Assembly (NCBI RefSeq): GCF_015355755.1
Contig: NZ_JACVEE010000003.1
Location: 620,001-684,000 of the forward strand
Direction of reading: 5' to 3'
Length of the DNA: 64,000 nt
Origin: Nocardia sp. XZ_19_385
GTDB lineage: Bacteria; Actinomycetota; Actinomycetes; Mycobacteriales; Mycobacteriaceae
A program made the position numbers and the translations under genes. Positions within the stretch are counted from its first letter, which is position 1; each line of letters begins with the position of its first letter. Positions 19,957 through 28,432 of the stretch are shown here, in pieces. The notes under the pieces were generated by a model that had not been told where the DNA came from, made no database searches, and saw only the letters and a list, made by a program, of their open reading frames with translations.

Positions 19957-20702
19957 CGCCATCCTCCATCGAGTGCGAGCGTGGAGCCGGTGCAGAACGC
20001 GGACGCCTCGGTCGCGAAATACATAGCCGCGCCGACGATATCGGCGGGCTGGCCGATCCGGCCCAGTGCGTTGTGGCCGCTCATGTAGGCAACCATCTCC
20101 TCGGTCCAGGCCTGGGAGATATCGGTGGCGAACGGCCCGCACTGAATAGCGTTGACCCGCACCTTCGGTCCGTAGGTCTGCGCGAGCCCTGCGGTCAAGT
20201 TGTTCAGCGCCGCCTTGGCTGCCGCGTACGGCACGGCCATCGGCTCCGGGTGGGTGGCCTCGATCGAGGTGATGTTGACGATCCGCCCACCCGCACCGGC
20301 CGCCATCCGTGACCCGACCAACGCCGAAAGCCGGAACGGCCCTTTGAGATTCACGCCGATGATCTTGTCGAACATCGCCTCGGTGACCTCGGTCAAACTC
20401 GGATACAGCAGCGACATGCCCGCGTTGTTGATCAGCACGTCGACCTGACTGAACTCCGCGTACGCCGCCTCGACGAGCTCGCCGCACTGCTCCCAGTCGC
20501 TGACATTGCAGGCGAGCGGCAGCGCCCGCCGCCCGTAGGTGGCCTTGACCTCCTCGGCCAGCGCGATACAGCCGTCGAGCTTGCGGCTGGCGATGACCAC
20601 ATGCGCGCCCGCCGCGGCGCAGGCCAGCACCATCTCCCGCCCCAGCCCCCGGCTGCCGCCGGTGACCAGCACGACTTGATCCAGCAGTGGTTGTTCCGGC
20701 AT
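19953..20702 (-). CDS. Short-chain dehydrogenase/reductase
   Basis: The 249-residue protein is a classical SDR: TGGSRGLG for the cofactor (residues 14-21), NNAGMS, catalytic Ser in NITSIEA, and YAAAK with the catalytic Tyr and Lys. The C-terminus (FCTGSTLALDGGWR) is typical. GGGAGG lies six bases before the ATG. It is the first gene of a four-gene operon (SDR, ADH, TetR, acyl-CoA dehydrogenase), all overlapping or nearly so, pointing to breakdown of an alcohol- or keto-containing acyl compound. Confidence 0.93.
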   Translation of the reverse strand: MPEQPLLDQVVLVTGGSRGLGREMVLACAAAGAHVVIASRKLDGCIALAEEVKATYGRRALPLACNVSDWEQCGELVEAAYAEFSQVDVLINNAGMSLLYPSLTEVTEAMFDKIIGVNLKGPFRLSALVGSRMAAGAGGRIVNITSIEATHPEPMAVPYAAAKAALNNLTAGLAQTYGPKVRVNAIQCGPFATDISQAWTEEMVAYMSGHNALGRIGQPADIVGAAMYFATEASAFCTGSTLALDGGWR

Positions 20703-20718
20703 CCGACCTCCCGAGCAC

Positions 20719-20740
20719 TAATGTTCCGATCAGTACATTA
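20719..20740. promoter_or_regulatory. Palindromic operator before SDR operon
   Basis: TAATGTTCCGA and TCAGTACATTA are inverted halves matching at 9 of 11 positions, with perfect TAATGT/ACATTA outer arms. It lies 16 bp upstream of the SDR start and is a likely binding site for the TetR protein encoded inside the operon. Confidence 0.65.
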
Positions 20741-20929
20741 AATCGGGCACGGGTTAGAATCAAGAGGTTGACCGGCCGACCGCCGTCATCCCCCTGGCCG
20801 CAGCCGGACATCACCCGGAACAGATTGCGTGCACTTTGTGTTGACCCGACGCGCGGACCAGCGTCTACCGACGGGTAACATTACGAGCGTCTTATTTAAA
20901 CCGGTTCTTCTCGACAAGTGAGGCATGAG

Positions 20930-23107
20930 ATGACAGAGCGGATTCAGGTCGGTGGCCTGCAGGTGGCCAGTGTTCTCCACGATTTCGTCGAGAACGAGGC
21001 GCTTCCCGGCACCGGCGTAGATTCCGCGGCGTTCTGGGCGGGCGCCGAGCAGGTCATCAACGATCTCGCCCCGCGCAACCGCGCCCTGCTGGCCGAGCGC
21101 GACGAGATCCAGGCCAAGCTCGACGCGTGGCACGCCGCGAACCCGGGCACCGGCTACGACAAGGCTGCCTACAAGACCTTCCTGACCGAGATCGGCTACC
21201 TGCGCCCCGAGCTCGCCGATTTCCAGATCTCCACCCAGAACGTGGACGACGAGATCGCCGTGCAGGCCGGTCCGCAGCTGGTGGTGCCGGTGATGAACGC
21301 GCGCTTCGCGATCAACGCCGCCAACGCGCGCTGGGGTTCGCTCTACGACGCGCTCTACGGCACCGACGCCATCTCCGAGGACAACGGCGCGGAGAAGGGC
21401 ACCGGCTACAACAAGGTGCGCGGCGACAAGGTCATCGAGTGGGGCCGCAACTTCCTCGACGACGTCGCCACCCTGATCACCAGCTCGCACCTGGGCTCCA
21501 CCAGCTACACCATCGTCGACGACGAGCTCGAGGTCGGCCTGGAAGACGGCACCACCATCGGCCTGGCCGATCCGTCGCTGCTCGTCGGCTACCTCGGTGA
21601 TCCGGCCAACCCCACCTCGATCCTGCTGAAGCACAACGGCCTGCACATCGAGATCCAGATCGATCCGGAATCGCCGATCGGATCCACCGACACCGCCGGC
21701 GTCAAGGACATCGTGCTGGAGTCCGCGATCACCACGATCATGGACTTCGAGGACTCGGTCGCCGCGGTCGACGCCGAGGACAAGACGGTCTGTTACCGCA
21801 ACTGGCTCGGCCTGATGAAGGGCAACCTCTCCGAGGAAGTCGCCAAGGGCGGCAAGACCTTCACCCGCACCATGAACCCGGACCGCGTCTACACCGCGCT
21901 GGACGGTTCCGAGCTGGTGCTGCACGGCCGTTCGCTGCTGTTCGTGCGCAACGTGGGCCACCTGATGACCTCCGACGCGATCATCGACGCCGCAGGCAAC
22001 GAGGTCCCCGAGGGCATCATGGACGGCCTGATCACCTCGCTGATCGCCAAGCACGCCCTCAACGGCGACACCGAGCTGAAGAACACCCGCACCGGCTCGG
22101 TCTACATCGTGAAGCCGAAGATGCACGGCCCCGACGAGGTCGCCTTCACCAACGAGCTGTTCGGCCGCATCGAAGAGGTCATCGGCGTCCCGGCCAACAC
22201 CCTCAAGGTCGGCATCATGGACGAGGAACGCCGCACCACGGTGAACCTGAAGGCGTGCATCAACGCCGCGTCCGAGCGCGTGGTGTTCATCAACACCGGC
22301 TTCCTGGACCGCACCGGCGACGAGATCCACACCTCCATGGAGGCCGGGCCGATGGTCCGCAAGGCCGAAATGAAGTCGCAGCAGTGGATTACGTCCTACG
22401 AGGACTGGAACGTCGACACCGGCCTGGCCACCGGCCTGCCCGGCAAGGCGCAGATCGGCAAGGGCATGTGGGCCATGCCCGACCTGATGGCCGACATGCT
22501 CGTCCAGAAGATCGGCCACCCCAAGGCCGGCGCCAACACCGCCTGGGTCCCCTCGCCGACCGCCGCCACCCTGCACGCCACCCACTACCACCAGGTGGAC
22601 GTCTTCAAGCAGCAGGCGCAGCTGGCCAAGGCCGGCCCCCGCGCCACCGTCGACCAGATCCTGGAAATCCCGCTCGCCCAGGACACCAACTGGACCGCCG
22701 AGGAGAAGCAGCAGGAGCTGGACAACAACTCCCAGGGCATCCTCGGCTACGTGGTGCGCTGGATCGACCAGGGCGTCGGCTGCTCCAAGGTCCCCGACAT
22801 CCGCGACGTCGGCCTCATGGAAGACCGCGCCACCCTGCGCATCTCCAGCCAACTGGTCGCCAACTGGCTGCGCCACGGCGTCGTTACCGAAGACGAGGTC
22901 ATCGCCAGCCTGCAGCGCATGGCCCCGGTCGTCGACAAGCAGAACGCCGGCGACGCGAACTACCGCCCGCTGTCCCCGGACTTCGCGGGCAGCATCGCGT
23001 TCCAGGCGGCCAAGGAACTGGTGCTGGAAGGCACCAAGCAGCCCAACGGTTACACCGAGCCGATCCTGCACCGGCGTCGGCGTGAGGCGAAGGCAGCCTG
23101 CAAGTGA
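20930..23107 (+). CDS. glcB: Malate synthase G
   Basis: The 725-residue protein condenses glyoxylate with acetyl-CoA to malate in the glyoxylate shunt. It is close to M. tuberculosis GlcB over its whole length: [64 protein letters not shown] segment, and the acetyl-CoA Cys region with [17 protein letters not shown] ending ([17 protein letters not shown]). The ATG at 20930 gives the N-terminus [11 protein letters not shown] seen in Mtb; an upstream in-frame GTG at 20918 is unlikely. A strong terminator follows. Its position after the Rv1836c-like gene keeps the mycobacterial order. Confidence 0.97.
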   Translation: MTERIQVGGLQVASVLHDFVENEALPGTGVDSAAFWAGAEQVINDLAPRNRALLAERDEIQAKLDAWHAANPGTGYDKAAYKTFLTEIGYLRPELADFQISTQNVDDEIAVQAGPQLVVPVMNARFAINAANARWGSLYDALYGTDAISEDNGAEKGTGYNKVRGDKVIEWGRNFLDDVATLITSSHLGSTSYTIVDDELEVGLEDGTTIGLADPSLLVGYLGDPANPTSILLKHNGLHIEIQIDPESPIGSTDTAGVKDIVLESAITTIMDFEDSVAAVDAEDKTVCYRNWLGLMKGNLSEEVAKGGKTFTRTMNPDRVYTALDGSELVLHGRSLLFVRNVGHLMTSDAIIDAAGNEVPEGIMDGLITSLIAKHALNGDTELKNTRTGSVYIVKPKMHGPDEVAFTNELFGRIEEVIGVPANTLKVGIMDEERRTTVNLKACINAASERVVFINTGFLDRTGDEIHTSMEAGPMVRKAEMKSQQWITSYEDWNVDTGLATGLPGKAQIGKGMWAMPDLMADMLVQKIGHPKAGANTAWVPSPTAATLHATHYHQVDVFKQQAQLAKAGPRATVDQILEIPLAQDTNWTAEEKQQELDNNSQGILGYVVRWIDQGVGCSKVPDIRDVGLMEDRATLRISSQLVANWLRHGVVTEDEVIASLQRMAPVVDKQNAGDANYRPLSPDFAGSIAFQAAKELVLEGTKQPNGYTEPILHRRRREAKAACK

Positions 23108-23155
23108 GTGATGTTCAGTGATTGAAAAGTAGCTCCTAGCAGCTCTTTTCGACTC

Positions 23156-23190
23156 GAGGCCCCGCATCGGTGAACCCGGTGCGGGGCCTC
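23156..23190 (+). terminator. Intrinsic terminator after glcB
   Basis: GAGGCCCCGCATCGG and CCGGTGCGGGGCCTC form a near-perfect 15-bp stem around TGAAC, then CTTC. It ends the glcB transcript. A closely similar hairpin recurs at 24379-24410. Confidence 0.85.
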
Positions 23191-23357
23191 CTTCATCACC
23201 GGAGATCACCCGAAATACCGGCCCGTCACGCTCAAAACGGTCACAAAAACGGTCACACACGGCATGGGGCAGCCAGCGTCCGCGACAGTTGCGCTGGTCC
23301 TCGGTGGGAATACTGCTCGAATCGTTGCTTGGTGGGCCACGATTCGTGCTTGGGCGT

Positions 23358-23843
23358 TCAGGAGAACATTGTCAGGAAGTGGCGTGTAAACCAGAGGCTG
23401 ACGAGGAAGAAGATGATCGGTCCGATCCAGTCTTTCAGGCTGGATCCCAGGGCCAGGATCAGCCATCCGCAGTTGGCGAGCAGGCGTCGGGGCCGCCCGC
23501 TGAGCGCCGCCCAGATCCCGATCCCGGCGAGGACCCAAATGAGCATCAGCCGCCAGCTCATCGCCTGATCGCTGGGCGTAGGGAGGTTCTCGGTATGTCC
23601 ACCAATAGCGATCTGTGCCACGGCGTCCTCCCACAATCGCAGTTCGACGGCTCGGCCGTGGCCCGCGGCGCGGTAGGTGCCGTAGCCGACATCGAGCCAC
23701 GTGGTGGACCCGCGATAGCTCACCTGCACCTGGTGAGAGGTGGTGCAGGATCTCAGATTGTTGTCGCCGGTGTTGCTGAGCACACACGTAGGCTTTGGTG
23801 CAACCCTTCCGTCACCTGCGCGGGAATGGTCAACCTGTTGCAT
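23358..23843 (-). CDS. Small membrane protein, unknown function
   Basis: The frame encodes 161 residues from an ATG at 23843. The first 90 residues are soluble with an extracytoplasmic look (CTTSHQVQVSYRGSTTWLDVGYG, VELRLWEDAV), and two membrane helices follow (about residues 98-112 and 124-158). I recognise the layout from small actinobacterial membrane proteins that normally also have an N-terminal membrane helix before the Cys-containing domain; that helix is missing here, so the gene may be truncated or start elsewhere. No strong ribosome-binding site is seen. No function can be proposed. Confidence 0.55.
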   Translation of the reverse strand: MQQVDHSRAGDGRVAPKPTCVLSNTGDNNLRSCTTSHQVQVSYRGSTTWLDVGYGTYRAAGHGRAVELRLWEDAVAQIAIGGHTENLPTPSDQAMSWRLMLIWVLAGIGIWAALSGRPRRLLANCGWLILALGSSLKDWIGPIIFFLVSLWFTRHFLTMFS

Positions 23844-23885
23844 TAGCGTTCGCGCGAGCTCCCGGTCATCGGTCGCGACCAGCGG

Positions 23886-24254
23886 TCAGGCGTTCTTGTA
23901 TGGAGAGCAGCCAACGCTCGCTTCGCAGACGCGGAAGCGGATGATGCGATCGACGACGCCCTGGTGGGAGTGGCCTGACTCGCCCCGGCAACCATTGGCA
24001 TGGACCTTGCGGTCGCGTGTGAAGTCTGTGTCGAATTGGGCGTAGACGTGGTTGGCGTCGCACTCACCGTCCGACACCCAGATGTCGGCGTGGGTGACGT
24101 TGATCCATGCCTTGTCCTGGCCATGAAACGTGCTGGTGGCATGGGCATGTGCCGGCGTGGCGAACAGGGTTGCAAAGGCAAGGGCGGCGACGGTCGCAAC
24201 GGCACCTAGTGCGGTGTTCCTCATCGGCTTCAGGCGGGGACGGGTCGCAGTCAT
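23886..24254 (-). CDS. Small secreted protein with four Cys
   Basis: The 122-residue product has a signal peptide of about 37 residues (basic start, then ALGAVATVAALAFATLFA and cleavage near ATPAHAHA). The mature part of about 85 residues has four Cys (DGECDANHVYAQF, HANGCRGESGHS, FRVCEASVGC), suggesting two disulfides. GGAG seven bases before the ATG supports the start. It is followed 42 bp downstream by the small membrane protein in the same direction. I do not recognise the family; secreted and small disulfide-rich are all that can be said. Confidence 0.75.
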   Translation of the reverse strand: MTATRPRLKPMRNTALGAVATVAALAFATLFATPAHAHATSTFHGQDKAWINVTHADIWVSDGECDANHVYAQFDTDFTRDRKVHANGCRGESGHSHQGVVDRIIRFRVCEASVGCSPYKNA

Positions 24255-24378
24255 GGTCGAACTCCAACTACTGGGATGCGAGGCGCACCCAGAATCCCGT
24301 GGTTTGCGGTGGTGACCCGGTTAATGTGGACAACCCTGGACGGGATTGGTCGTATCGAGACATCGGGTGGAGGGGGGA

Positions 24379-24410
24379 GGCCCCGCATCGGTGACATCCG
24401 GCGCGGGGCC
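24379..24410 (-). terminator. Hairpin downstream of GH76 gene
   Basis: GGCCCCGC and GCGGGGCC form a stem around CATCGGTGACATCCGG, 35 bp past the GH76 stop on the minus strand. The left arm and loop share GAGGCCCCGCATCGGTGA with the glcB terminator 1.2 kb away. Confidence 0.6.
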
Positions 24411-24444
24411 GCTTTATCGCCTTGCGGGCCACGGCCCTTCGAGC

Positions 24445-25650
24445 TCAGAGTCCAGCGGCGGCGAGCCGGTAATCGGCTTCCAGGAGCATCCAGCCACTGA
24501 GCTGTACCGAGAGATCGCGGCTCAGGTTCGCCGGCGCGGCGACCGACGTACGCGGGGGTCGGTGAAAGTCGGCGGTGTGCGCCGCCGTCGTGATCGGGCG
24601 GGCCCAGTCCACGCCGAACAGCGGTAACCCGGCAACCTCGGCGCGATTGTTCCAGGCCGCCCGCGCCGAAGCGTGCACGATGGCGGCGGCGGTGGTGTCG
24701 CCCAAAGACAGGGCGGCCTCGGCCAGGTACCGGGCGAGGATCCCCATGAACAGCCCGGAGTCGTCGGCGCCCGCGGCGGCGATCACCCCGGCGTTCGTCA
24801 GCCGCTCCCCGGTGGCGGCGATGAGTGCGGCTGCGCGGTCGCGATGCTTCGATTCGCCTGTGCGGGTGGCGAGTTCGGTTTCCAGACCGATGGTCACGCC
24901 CTGACTGTAGGTGTGCACGGTTCGGTCCAGATGCCCGCCGGGTTCGTGGACCCCGTCGAGGATCAGGCCACTCTGCGGGTCGCGTAGTCGAGTGTGCAGG
25001 AAATCGGAAAGCTGCCGGGCACGGGACAATTCGCCCAGCCGCGCCATGGCGAGGGCGGTCGGACCGATTGCCGGTGTGTTGTAGTAGTCGTCGCCGGCCC
25101 GCCAGGGGACGGCCCCGACCATCGGGTTCCAGCCGTCGACCAGGGCGGACCGGAGATCGTCGAGGGCGGCGCCGAACTGGACATCGAGTTGCCGGTCGGA
25201 CCGTTCCAGCGCCAGCGCCAGCCACCCCATATCGTCGAAGTACCGGTTGGTCCAGCCGGTGATATTCCGGAGCCGGATGCCCTGTGCCACACCGCGAACC
25301 TGCGCTATCCGATCCGGAGTGCGAGCGCGGGACGCGGCATCCACCGCACAGTCCAGCAGGTGCGCTTGCCACCAATAACACCATCGCAGGAACAAATGGT
25401 CTACCAAGGTCGCGGGCCAGGCGAGCAGCCCCAGCCGCGCCCCCGGCTCACCCAGCGGCGCGCGCAGATGGCGCCGCACGACCGCTTCCTCGGCCAGCGC
25501 CGCTCGCTGCACCGGCTGCTCGGGCCCGCCGCGCACATCCCGCGTGACCGTCACCGCCTGCGCCGGCCGTGCCATCGCTGTCTGTGCGACCGAAGCACCG
25601 GCCGCCAGCAACACACTGCGCCGACTGATCACCTCATTACGGCGATCCAT
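24445..25650 (-). CDS. Tat-exported GH76-family glycosidase (alpha-1,6-mannanase-like)
   Basis: The ATG at 25650 is preceded by GGGAGG and gives 401 residues starting with a twin-arginine signal (ISRRSVLLAAGAS, cleavage near ARPAQA). The GH76 fold is shown by NRYFDDMGWLALALE with the catalytic Asp pair at residues 139-140, YYNTPAIGPTALAMARL, and TYSQGVTIGLETELA. GH76 enzymes hydrolyse alpha-1,6-mannans; in this group the substrate is likely host or bacterial mannan such as lipomannan. The gene is divergent from the ECF sigma operon and shares a 239-bp promoter region with it. A hairpin lies just after its stop. Confidence 0.85.
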   Translation of the reverse strand: MDRRNEVISRRSVLLAAGASVAQTAMARPAQAVTVTRDVRGGPEQPVQRAALAEEAVVRRHLRAPLGEPGARLGLLAWPATLVDHLFLRWCYWWQAHLLDCAVDAASRARTPDRIAQVRGVAQGIRLRNITGWTNRYFDDMGWLALALERSDRQLDVQFGAALDDLRSALVDGWNPMVGAVPWRAGDDYYNTPAIGPTALAMARLGELSRARQLSDFLHTRLRDPQSGLILDGVHEPGGHLDRTVHTYSQGVTIGLETELATRTGESKHRDRAAALIAATGERLTNAGVIAAAGADDSGLFMGILARYLAEAALSLGDTTAAAIVHASARAAWNNRAEVAGLPLFGVDWARPITTAAHTADFHRPPRTSVAAPANLSRDLSVQLSGWMLLEADYRLAAAGL

Positions 25651-25834
25651 CCGCGCAGCCTCCCTCGCAACGCTCATCGGAGCCGGAAACCGTTCGCTAC
25701 ATCCTATCTCGACCCCTTCGGACGAGTCGCTCCCCGCGCAAGCACGGCCCTGGTCAGTCGCCGGGGTGGCCTGCTCCGCGACACCCCAAAGCGCGCTGAG
25801 AGCGAATGAGACGACGATCACTGATAGTTTGCCG

Positions 25835-25863
25835 TGACGAATCTCTACGCAGCGGTGTCCTAC
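25835..25863 (+). promoter_or_regulatory. ECF-type promoter upstream of sigma gene
   Basis: TGACG (25835-25839) and GTCCTAC (25857-25863) are separated by 17 bp, 27 bp before the sigma start. The same pair with a 16-bp spacer lies at 27699-27726 before an internal Gls24 gene, which makes autoregulation by this sigma factor likely. The motif assignment is mine, from the two copies. Confidence 0.55.
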
Positions 25864-25889
25864 ACAGGAGCAGCGGAGGAGGTGCCGGT

Positions 25890-26456
25890 GTGACCACGAC
25901 GTCGCCCGCACCCGAGGCAACGTTGGATGACGCGACCCTGGTCGGCCGGTCGCGTGACGGCGATGTCCGGGCATACGAGCAGCTGGTGCTGCGCTACCAA
26001 GGACCGATGTTCCGGTTGGCCGCCAAGATGCTGGCCGATCGCGCCGAGGCCGAGGACGTGACCCAGGAGGTGTTCCTGAAGGCGTGGCGCACGATCGGCC
26101 GACTGCAGGACGATGCGGCGTTCGCCGGGTGGCTCTATCGGGCGACGACCAACCGGTGTCTCAACGTCTTGCGCGCCCGCCGGCTCCCCGCCGACGTGGA
26201 TCCCGACACGACGGCGTCACCACACGCCGACACCAGGCCCGAGCACGCGACCGAAATGAGCAGCCAGATGTCCGCGCTCACCGAGGCGCTACAGCAGCTG
26301 ACACCCGAACAGCGCGCCTGCTGGCTGCTGCGCGAAGTGCACGGCCGCTCCTATGACGAGATCGCCGAGATCGTCGGCGCCAACAGCACAGCGGTGCGCG
26401 GGCGGATTGCGCGCGCCCGAGCCCAACTGGCAGAGGTGATGCAGCCATGGCGGTGA
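25890..26456 (+). CDS. ECF sigma factor
   Basis: The GTG at 25890 follows GGAGGAGG by seven bases and gives 188 residues. Sigma region 2 is at about residues 30-90 (LAAKMLADRAEAEDVTQEVF, AFAGWLYRATTNRCLNVLRAR) and region 4 at about 130-185 (TPEQRACWLLREVHGRSYDE, then the helix-turn-helix NSTAVRGRIARARAQ). There is no region 3 or extra C-terminal domain. Its last ten bases overlap the next gene, which encodes a zinc-binding anti-sigma-like protein, a usual ECF arrangement. It heads the Asp23/Gls24 operon, so the likely regulon is envelope or alkaline stress. Confidence 0.95.
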   Translation: MTTTSPAPEATLDDATLVGRSRDGDVRAYEQLVLRYQGPMFRLAAKMLADRAEAEDVTQEVFLKAWRTIGRLQDDAAFAGWLYRATTNRCLNVLRARRLPADVDPDTTASPHADTRPEHATEMSSQMSALTEALQQLTPEQRACWLLREVHGRSYDEIAEIVGANSTAVRGRIARARAQLAEVMQPWR

Positions 26457-27022
26457 CCCAGAGCACCGACAACGACTACCTGCTTCCGTGCGGACGCGGT
26501 CTGGAAGAGGTGTGGGAGCGACTCGACGACCTCGACGGCGACGACCACGATGTGTCCTGCCCGCACTGCCCCGCGGCCCGGGAAAGCCTGCTGACCCTGC
26601 GCAACGCCACCCGGGAGTTGATCGACGAACCGGATCCGCCGCCCCCCGATCTGTTCGGCCGGATCATGTCCGCCGTGCGCGCCGATGTGCGCCGCAGCCG
26701 GACTGTCACGGTGGACACGCCGTTGCCCGGCGCGATCCACGTCAGCGAACAGGCCGTGGCCACAGTCCTGCGATTCGCCGCCGACACGGTCGACGGCGTG
26801 CGCGCCCGCGGTTGCCGGGTGCGCAGCAGCGAACCCGACGACGACGGCGAGCAGACGATCGCGGTCGAGATGACCATCGCCGTGCGCAACGGTGAGCACA
26901 CCATCGACACGCTGGTGACGGCAGTCCGCGAGCGGGCGCGCGCCGCCACGAACGCCCGCATCGGAGTTCGATTGGGCACGCTCGACATCACGGTGGTCGA
27001 CCTCTACGAGGAGCGGCAATGA
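26447..27022 (+). CDS. Fusion of zinc anti-sigma-like domain and Asp23/Gls24 domain
   Basis: The 191-residue protein starts inside the sigma gene. Its N-terminus (residues 12-60) has H34-x3-C38-x2-C41 with C15 upstream, the zinc-binding anti-sigma (ZAS) pattern. It has no membrane helix. Residues 95-190 (IHVSEQAVATVLRFAADTVDGV, ending ARIGVRLGTLDITVVDLYE) match the Asp23/Gls24 fold found in the next genes. I infer that the ZAS part holds the sigma factor and the Gls24 part senses or docks to the envelope complex. A Gls24 fusion to a ZAS is not something I recall as described. Confidence 0.8.
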   Translation: MAVTQSTDNDYLLPCGRGLEEVWERLDDLDGDDHDVSCPHCPAARESLLTLRNATRELIDEPDPPPPDLFGRIMSAVRADVRRSRTVTVDTPLPGAIHVSEQAVATVLRFAADTVDGVRARGCRVRSSEPDDDGEQTIAVEMTIAVRNGEHTIDTLVTAVRERARAATNARIGVRLGTLDITVVDLYEERQ

Positions 27023-27390
27023 CCGTCCCGGCAGCCGAGCTGGTCGTCGGGGAGCCCGTGATCGCCGGCGTGGCTGCCAGGGCGGCCGCCCGGGTGCCGG
27101 GCGTGGCTCGGCTCGAACCGGGTGTGCTCGGACTGGTCGGTCAGCTCGTCCGCTCCGGGCGGCAGCTGTGGAGCGGTCAGGAACCCGCCCCGTCGGCGGG
27201 TGTCCGGGTGCGGCGAGCGGGGGGCGTAGTCGATATCCAAATCAATCTGGCGCTTTCGGCCTCGGGAAATGTCGCCGAGGTGGGCCGGGCGGTCCAGCGG
27301 GCCGTGGCCGAGGCGGTCACCGAAGCCACCGGCGCCGAGGTCGACTCGGTCCGGGTGTACGTAGTCGATATAGAAACGGGGCGGCCGTGA
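27019..27390 (+). CDS. Asp23/Gls24 family protein
   Basis: The 123-residue protein overlaps its upstream neighbour by ATGA. It has the Gls24 pattern: VAARAAARVPGVARLEPGV in the first half and VDIQINLALSASGNVAEVGRAVQRAV then VRVYVVDIETG at the end. Asp23/Gls24 proteins are small envelope-associated proteins; in Staphylococcus Asp23 is anchored at the membrane by AmaP. No signal peptide or membrane helix is present, so it needs a partner such as the AmaP-like protein at the end of this operon. Confidence 0.88.
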   Translation: MTVPAAELVVGEPVIAGVAARAAARVPGVARLEPGVLGLVGQLVRSGRQLWSGQEPAPSAGVRVRRAGGVVDIQINLALSASGNVAEVGRAVQRAVAEAVTEATGAEVDSVRVYVVDIETGRP

Positions 27391-27701
27391 GCACCGACGA
27401 CCTGACCGACCGGATCGTCGCGGCGATCGGCACCATCGACGGCGCGGACCCCGCGGTGCCGATGGGTCTGCAGAACAATCGCTGGCTGTCGGGCCGCGCC
27501 GCCGTCGACCTCGGCGAGACGGTGGAGATCCGGGTGGTCGCCACCACGCTGCCGCTGCCGCCGTTGGTCGAGAAGCTGGACGCGGCCGTGCGGCCGGCGC
27601 TCGCCGGAAGCGCCTGGGCGAGTACGGCATTGCGAATCCATGTGGTGGACCTGCACGCCGACGCGTTCGGCAGCGATCCAGATCACTCTCCCGGCCCGTG
27701 A
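27387..27701 (+). CDS. Small Gls24-operon protein, unknown function
   Basis: A GTG overlapping the previous stop (GTGA) opens a 104-residue frame. The product has no membrane helix; its core (WLSGRAAVDLGETVEIRVVA, ALRIHVVDLHAD) looks like a shortened or diverged Gls24 domain. Overlap with the gene before shows translational coupling. The last codons overlap the TGACG element of the internal promoter at 27699. I cannot assign a family with certainty. Confidence 0.7.
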   Translation: MSTDDLTDRIVAAIGTIDGADPAVPMGLQNNRWLSGRAAVDLGETVEIRVVATTLPLPPLVEKLDAAVRPALAGSAWASTALRIHVVDLHADAFGSDPDHSPGP

Positions 27702-27726
27702 CGATTCGCCGACCGCGGTGTCCTAC
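27699..27726 (+). promoter_or_regulatory. Internal ECF-type promoter before Gls24 gene
   Basis: TGACG (27699-27703) and GTCCTAC (27720-27726) are separated by 16 bp and lie 48 bp before the start of the next Gls24 gene. The match to the element before the sigma gene extends to CCGTGACGA and CGGTGTCCTAC. It would allow the second half of the operon to be boosted by the same sigma factor. Confidence 0.55.
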
Positions 27727-27774
27727 CTATGACAGTTCGTCAACCCTTGTAGCACAAGACAATTGGGAGGCATC

Positions 27775-28242
27775 ATGTCCAGCAGCACCACCGAGAACAC
27801 CAAGACCGTGGCGAAGAGCGGCGACGGGGCCAAACGCCCCAGCGCCCTGGTGACCGACCAGGGCACCACCACGATCGCCGACGCCGTCGTGCAGAAGATC
27901 GCCGGGATGGCCGCGCGTGAGGTCCGCGGCGTGCACGACCTCGGTGGCGGCACCGCGCGCGCGATCGGCGCACTGCGCGACCGGATTCCGGGCGCGTCCT
28001 CGAGTGTCGGCCAGGGCGTGTCGGTCGAGGTCGGCGAGAAGCAGGCCGCGGTCGACCTCGAGCTCGTCGTCGAATACGGCGTCGCCATCGCCGAGCTAGC
28101 CGCCGCGGTGCGCCGCAACGTGATCACAGCGATCGAGCAGATGACCGCGCTCGAGGTCGTGGAGGTCAACATCAACGTCAACGACGTCTACATCGAGGAC
28201 GACTCCGAGGAACAGCAGCCGACTCGCGACCGGGTGCAGTGA
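27775..28242 (+). CDS. Asp23/Gls24 family envelope stress protein
   Basis: The ATG at 27775 follows GGGAGG by six bases and gives 155 residues. It is the most typical Gls24 member here: TTTIADAVVQKIAGMAAREV, VEVGEKQAAVDLELVVEYGV and MTALEVVEVNINVNDVYIED. The N-terminus is Ser/Thr-rich and disordered. It has its own promoter element (27699-27726) and is followed one base later by the DUF2273-like peptide, so it heads the second half of the operon. It is probably the main structural Gls24 protein. Confidence 0.93.
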   Translation: MSSSTTENTKTVAKSGDGAKRPSALVTDQGTTTIADAVVQKIAGMAAREVRGVHDLGGGTARAIGALRDRIPGASSSVGQGVSVEVGEKQAAVDLELVVEYGVAIAELAAAVRRNVITAIEQMTALEVVEVNINVNDVYIEDDSEEQQPTRDRVQ

Positions 28243-28243
28243 C

Positions 28244-28432
28244 ATGAACGCCACCACGATCTGCCTCGTCATGGGCTTGTCCCTCGGATTCGCCGCCGCC
28301 TTCGGCGGACTGGGCGCCTTCGCTGTCGTGTTGATCTTCGGTGGCCTCGGCCTGCTCATCGGGCGCTGGCTCGATGGCGAGGTCGACCTGTCCGGGCTGC
28401 TGCGTTCGGCGCAGGACCGGGGCAGGCGGTGA
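28244..28432 (+). CDS. Small membrane protein, DUF2273-like
   Basis: The 62-residue protein has one or two membrane helices in its first 45 residues (MNATTICLVMGLSLGFAAAF, GAFAVVLIFGGLGLLIGRWL) and a charged tail. Such DUF2273-type peptides accompany Asp23/Gls24 and AmaP genes in Gram-positive bacteria. It begins one base after the Gls24 stop and ends in GTGA overlap with the next gene. A membrane-docking role for Gls24 proteins is inferred from the family context. Confidence 0.85.
   Translation: MNATTICLVMGLSLGFAAAFGGLGAFAVVLIFGGLGLLIGRWLDGEVDLSGLLRSAQDRGRR

Noticed and set aside
20786..23260. Open frame of over 800 codons opposite glcB
   Set aside because: It is the antisense shadow of malate synthase G; composition is Val/Gly/Asp-rich without any motif.
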